Origin: Actinomycetota bacterium
Lineage (GTDB): Bacteria; Actinomycetota; Acidimicrobiia; Acidimicrobiales; Ilumatobacteraceae
Reading direction: 5' to 3'
NCBI GenBank assembly: GCA_026393655.1
Contig: JAPKZT010000014.1
Span: forward strand, 1 to 8,782
Length of the DNA: 8,782 nucleotides
Shown here one piece after another: positions 6,102 to 8,782 of this stretch. The translations under genes were made by a program, and so were the position numbers. The notes under the pieces are model-generated. The model did no database searches and was not told the origin of the DNA. It was given only the letters and a program-made list of their open reading frames with translations. Each line of letters begins with the position of its first letter. Within the stretch, counting starts at the first letter, position 1.

Positions 6102-7207
6102 ATCAGCAACTTTCTTCGAAGCGCAATTTTGACCCAATGCGCAAGTCGCTCAACACACTTGGAAGTTCTGTTGCAGCAATAATTCTCGCTCTAGTTATTT
6201 GTGGCGTGCTTTTGCTCATTACTGGCAAGAACCCTTTGATGGCATACGGAAAGATTTTAGAAACAGGTCTAACAAGCGAAAAATTGCTTGAAATGTTGAA
6301 ACGAGCGACACCTCTGATTTTTAGCGCAATTGCAGTTGCGATTGGTTTCAAAATGAATCTATTTAATATTGGCGTTGAAGGGCAATATTTATTTGCCGCC
6401 CTAATCTCTGCCGAAATGGGCACTCATGTTTCATTGCCAGCACCTTTGCATGTGTTGTTTATTTTAATTGTGGCGATGGTTTCGGGTGCGGCATGGGCGA
6501 GCATTGCAGCAATTTTAAAAATTACTCGTGGGATTAACGAAGTGATTTCAACAATCATGCTCAACTACATCGCTCTGTCATTTATTCAGTGGATTTTTGA
6601 AACTTTCTTTCGTGATGATTCTGACGGTGGTTTGAATGTTAAAACTACAGAAATCGCGCCGAGTGGGCGCATGCCAGATCTAGTGCACGATCGACTCAAC
6701 GGAATGTTTGTTGTCGCTTTACTAGTTGCTTTTCTCTATTGGGTTATCGTATTTCGAAGTCGATTTGGCTTTCAGTTGCGAGCGAGTGGACTTAACCCGA
6801 TCGCAGCGCGCACAGCGGGTATACCAGCCAATCGAATGATTTTATTTGCTCTGTTATTGTCAGGTGCAGTTGCGGGACTGGTTGCAATGCCATCGGTGAT
6901 AGGTGATGTCTATGCGTATGGACCGTCATCGACTCCGACGCAGTTTGGCTTCGCCGGGATCACAGTTGCTTTATTGGGTCGTAATCATCCGTTTGGAATA
7001 ATCGTCGCAGCAATGTTGTTTGGATTTTTAGACTCAACATCAGCAGTTCTTCAGTTGTCCGAAATACCTAGTTCAATCGTCAAAGTTATTCAAGCGATCA
7101 TTGTGCTCGTCGTAGTAATAGTTAACGAAGCATCATCAAGGCGTTATAACCGCAGAACTGCTGAGCGAGCTGCGCTGGCATTGAAAAGTTTGGACGCACA
7201 GCTATGA
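6098..7207 (+). CDS. ABC transporter permease, BMP/nucleoside-uptake type, first subunit (YufP-like)
   Basis: Integral membrane subunit forming half of the channel with the next gene's product. The 369-residue protein is strongly hydrophobic. Segments judged by eye to cross the membrane lie around 24-42, 70-86, 95-108, 116-140, 150-166, 202-218, 246-268, 284-308 and 326-343. The motif NLFNIGVEGQY (87-97) is the family hallmark. The loop LRASGLNPIAARTAGI (227-242) resembles the cytoplasmic segment that contacts the ATPase in this family. The C-terminus is a basic, soluble tail (from about 347). GTG 6098 overlaps the ATPase stop as GTGA, implying translational coupling. TGA at 7205-7207 overlaps the next ATG. 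I assign it to the YufP-like position because it precedes the longer YufQ-like permease; substrate specificity is inferred from the family. Confidence 0.92.
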   Translation: MNQQLSSKRNFDPMRKSLNTLGSSVAAIILALVICGVLLLITGKNPLMAYGKILETGLTSEKLLEMLKRATPLIFSAIAVAIGFKMNLFNIGVEGQYLFAALISAEMGTHVSLPAPLHVLFILIVAMVSGAAWASIAAILKITRGINEVISTIMLNYIALSFIQWIFETFFRDDSDGGLNVKTTEIAPSGRMPDLVHDRLNGMFVVALLVAFLYWVIVFRSRFGFQLRASGLNPIAARTAGIPANRMILFALLLSGAVAGLVAMPSVIGDVYAYGPSSTPTQFGFAGITVALLGRNHPFGIIVAAMLFGFLDSTSAVLQLSEIPSSIVKVIQAIIVLVVVIVNEASSRRYNRRTAERAALALKSLDAQL

Positions 7208-8445
7208 CACAGTCAAAAAATTTCAGATTGTTTGTTTTAATCTCTGCTGCGTTGGCGATTATTTCGACTGTTCGTTTGTGGACCGATCAAGATGCCTTGA
7301 CATCGTCAGACACAATTGGCACAGCACTGCGTTTGACAGTACCGATTCTTCTTGCAGGTATGGCTGGTCTCTGGGCTGAACGTTGTGGAGTTTTGAATAT
7401 TGGCATCGAAGGCATGATGATTTTCGGAACTTGGTTTGGCGCGTGGGGTGCATGGCAATTTGGTCCGTGGGTTGGATTGCTGTTTGCAATTTTGGGCGGA
7501 ATGTTTGGCGGCTTGGTACATGCCGTTGCCACTGTTCGTTTCAATATCGACCAAGTAATTTCGGGTGTAGTAATCAATTTGTTTGCCTACTTCGGTGTGC
7601 GATATTTAAGTGAGCTCGTTTATGTCGGAAAGAAAGGCGGAGGAATCAGCCAATCTCCACCACAAAAGTCAGCACTGCCGAAATTCAATTTGCCGGTACT
7701 TTCTGGTGGCGAGATCGCTGGTTGGAAGTCACCGGATTTCTTGGGCTGGCTCGAGGCACGCAGATGGTTCATTCTTGGAGACCTCGGCGGTATCGCTCGC
7801 GGTTTGACGCACAGTATTTCTTGGGCAACGGTGATTGCGATAATCGTCGTGCCGGTGTCGGCATGGGTTTTATGGCGAACGCGTTTTGGTTTGCGTTTGA
7901 GGTCTTCAGGCGAATCGCCAGTGGCCGCTGAAAGTCTTGGCGTCAAAGTAAACCGACTTCGATATTACGGATTATTGATTAGTGGTGGACTTGCGGGTTT
8001 GGCAGGTGGCACACTTTCAATTGTCGCCTCGTCTTATTATCGCCAAGGTCAAACTGCAGGTCGTGGTTTCATCGGACTCGCAACGATGATTTTTGGAAAC
8101 TGGCGACCAAGTGGAATTTTGACCGGCGCAATGTTGTTTGGTTATGCCGAGGGAATAAAACTCGTCGCATCAGACTCGATCACGGCGCTGTTTTTGTTGA
8201 TTGCATCCATGGCTGGAGCATTTCTTATCTACGCCATAATCAGACGTAAGCGCAGTCAGGTTCTTGTAACACTGTGTGCCTTCCTGCTTTCGGCAATCGC
8301 GTATCGAACTATCGACACGGTTCCAGAATCGCTGACGCAATCTTTGCCTTATGTTGTGACACTAATTGTTTTGGCTACTGCGAATCAACGGTTGAGACCA
8401 CCAGCAATGGCAGGGGTGCCGTTTCGACCCGGTGAGCCGCACTAA
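7204..8445 (+). CDS. ABC transporter permease, BMP/nucleoside-uptake type, second subunit (YufQ-like)
   Basis: Second membrane subunit of the importer. The motif LNIGIEGMM (64-72) parallels NIGVEGQ of the first permease, and LRSSGESPVAAESLGV (232-247) marks the ATPase-contacting loop. Hydrophobic segments are visible around 8-22, 43-57, 69-84, 89-109, 117-133, 206-223, 255-275, 286-297, 303-315 and 325-346. A polar stretch (141-200) rich in Gly, Ser and Pro separates two of them. A C-terminal extension adds two further hydrophobic segments (352-367 and 381-393) and ends RPPAMAGVPFRPGEPH. At 413 residues it is longer than the roughly 320 usual for B. subtilis-type subunits; I recall similar long forms in actinobacteria. 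ATG 7204 overlaps the previous stop as ATGA. The operon ends here, 16 bp from the convergent mog-like gene. Confidence 0.92.
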   Translation: MTQSKNFRLFVLISAALAIISTVRLWTDQDALTSSDTIGTALRLTVPILLAGMAGLWAERCGVLNIGIEGMMIFGTWFGAWGAWQFGPWVGLLFAILGGMFGGLVHAVATVRFNIDQVISGVVINLFAYFGVRYLSELVYVGKKGGGISQSPPQKSALPKFNLPVLSGGEIAGWKSPDFLGWLEARRWFILGDLGGIARGLTHSISWATVIAIIVVPVSAWVLWRTRFGLRLRSSGESPVAAESLGVKVNRLRYYGLLISGGLAGLAGGTLSIVASSYYRQGQTAGRGFIGLATMIFGNWRPSGILTGAMLFGYAEGIKLVASDSITALFLLIASMAGAFLIYAIIRRKRSQVLVTLCAFLLSAIAYRTIDTVPESLTQSLPYVVTLIVLATANQRLRPPAMAGVPFRPGEPH

Positions 8446-8461
8446 AACTATTGACGAATTG

Positions 8462-8782
8462 TTATTTGCCTTTTGGGCGAAACGCGACCAAGCCGTTAGT
8501 AAGTTCAAGTCGTGGGCCATTAATTAGGTCGATGCAATAAGGCACTGCAGGCATTACTGCGTCGAGACATTCACTAATTGAGGATGGTTTGCCTGGCAAA
8601 TTAATTATCAGCGCACCACCGCGAATGCCGGCAGTTTGACGAGACAAGATCGCAGTCGGCACGACCTTGAGTGAAGTCGCACGCATGAGTTCGCCGAATC
8701 CTGGCATCATTTTTTCGCTAACTTTTTCGGTGGCTTCAGGTGTGATGTCACGCACTGCTGGGCCCGTGCCGCCAGTTGTAAC
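8462..8782 (-). CDS. mog: MogA/MoaB-family molybdopterin adenylyltransferase, N-terminus cut off by the window edge
   Basis: Molybdenum cofactor biosynthesis enzyme. MogA-type members adenylate molybdopterin in the cytoplasm before metal insertion. The minus strand reads 106 residues in frame from the right edge to TAA at 8462-8464. In order: VTTGGTGPAVRDITPEAT (residues 1-18 of the fragment), with the TTGGTGP loop that binds the cofactor substrate, MPGFGELMR, TAILSRQTAGIRG, IINLPGKPSSISECLDAV and PAVPYCIDL, ending FRPKGK. This matches the C-terminal part of E. coli MogA and its short actinobacterial homologues, so about 60-70 N-terminal residues lie beyond the window. The V of AVRD is a GTG codon, but an internal start there would remove the TTGGTGP loop and is rejected. 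Choice between the names mog and moaB is by similarity and not certain. Confidence 0.93.
   Translation of the reverse strand, partial: VTTGGTGPAVRDITPEATEKVSEKMMPGFGELMRATSLKVVPTAILSRQTAGIRGGALIINLPGKPSSISECLDAVMPAVPYCIDLINGPRLELTNGLVAFRPKGK

Noticed and set aside
8446..8461. Bidirectional terminator between the converging permease and mog genes
   Set aside because: The 16-bp gap contains no inverted repeat or T-tract.

Overview
The window reads as a chromosomal segment of an actinobacterium with unusually low GC for the phylum (roughly 45-50 %, estimated by eye). The xylose isomerase is of the Streptomyces/Arthrobacter type, the amine oxidase aligns throughout with the Arthrobacter globiformis enzyme as I remember it, and the BMP lipoprotein has the Ser/Thr/Ala/Glu-rich linker after 'ACGG' that is common in actinobacterial lipoproteins. 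An aquatic, moderately streamlined actinobacterium would fit, but that placement is inference. Spacing is tight and no mobile-element, phage or CRISPR sequence is visible.

Layout. (1) Positions 1-972, minus strand: the first 324 residues of xylose isomerase, running off the left edge, with a possible leaderless promoter. (2) 1039-1114: tRNA-Asn (GTT) with an encoded CCA. (3) 1155-3126: a complete copper/topaquinone primary-amine oxidase gene, split into two frames by a 52-bp tandem duplication that begins exactly at the topaquinone tyrosine codon. (4) 3178-3250: a tRNA with a CAT anticodon and no encoded CCA, resembling the E. coli ileX type. (5) 3347-8445: a four-gene BMP-type ABC importer: substrate-binding lipoprotein, strong intrinsic terminator, two-domain ATPase, and two permeases joined by 4-nt start/stop overlaps. 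(6) 8462-8782, minus strand: the C-terminal part of a MogA/MoaB-type molybdopterin adenylyltransferase, converging on the permease with a 16-bp gap.

Function. The importer is self-contained. The lipoprotein should capture a ligand (nucleosides, by family precedent), the two permeases form the channel, and one polypeptide supplies both ATPase domains, only one of which has intact catalytic motifs. The terminator after the lipoprotein gene would let it be made in excess over the membrane components. The flanking genes (xylose isomerase, amine oxidase, molybdenum cofactor synthesis) are separate metabolic functions with no evident link to the importer.

I found no convincing undescribed system. 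The most notable feature is the active-site duplication in the amine oxidase, which is either a very recent inactivating mutation or an assembly/sequencing artefact.
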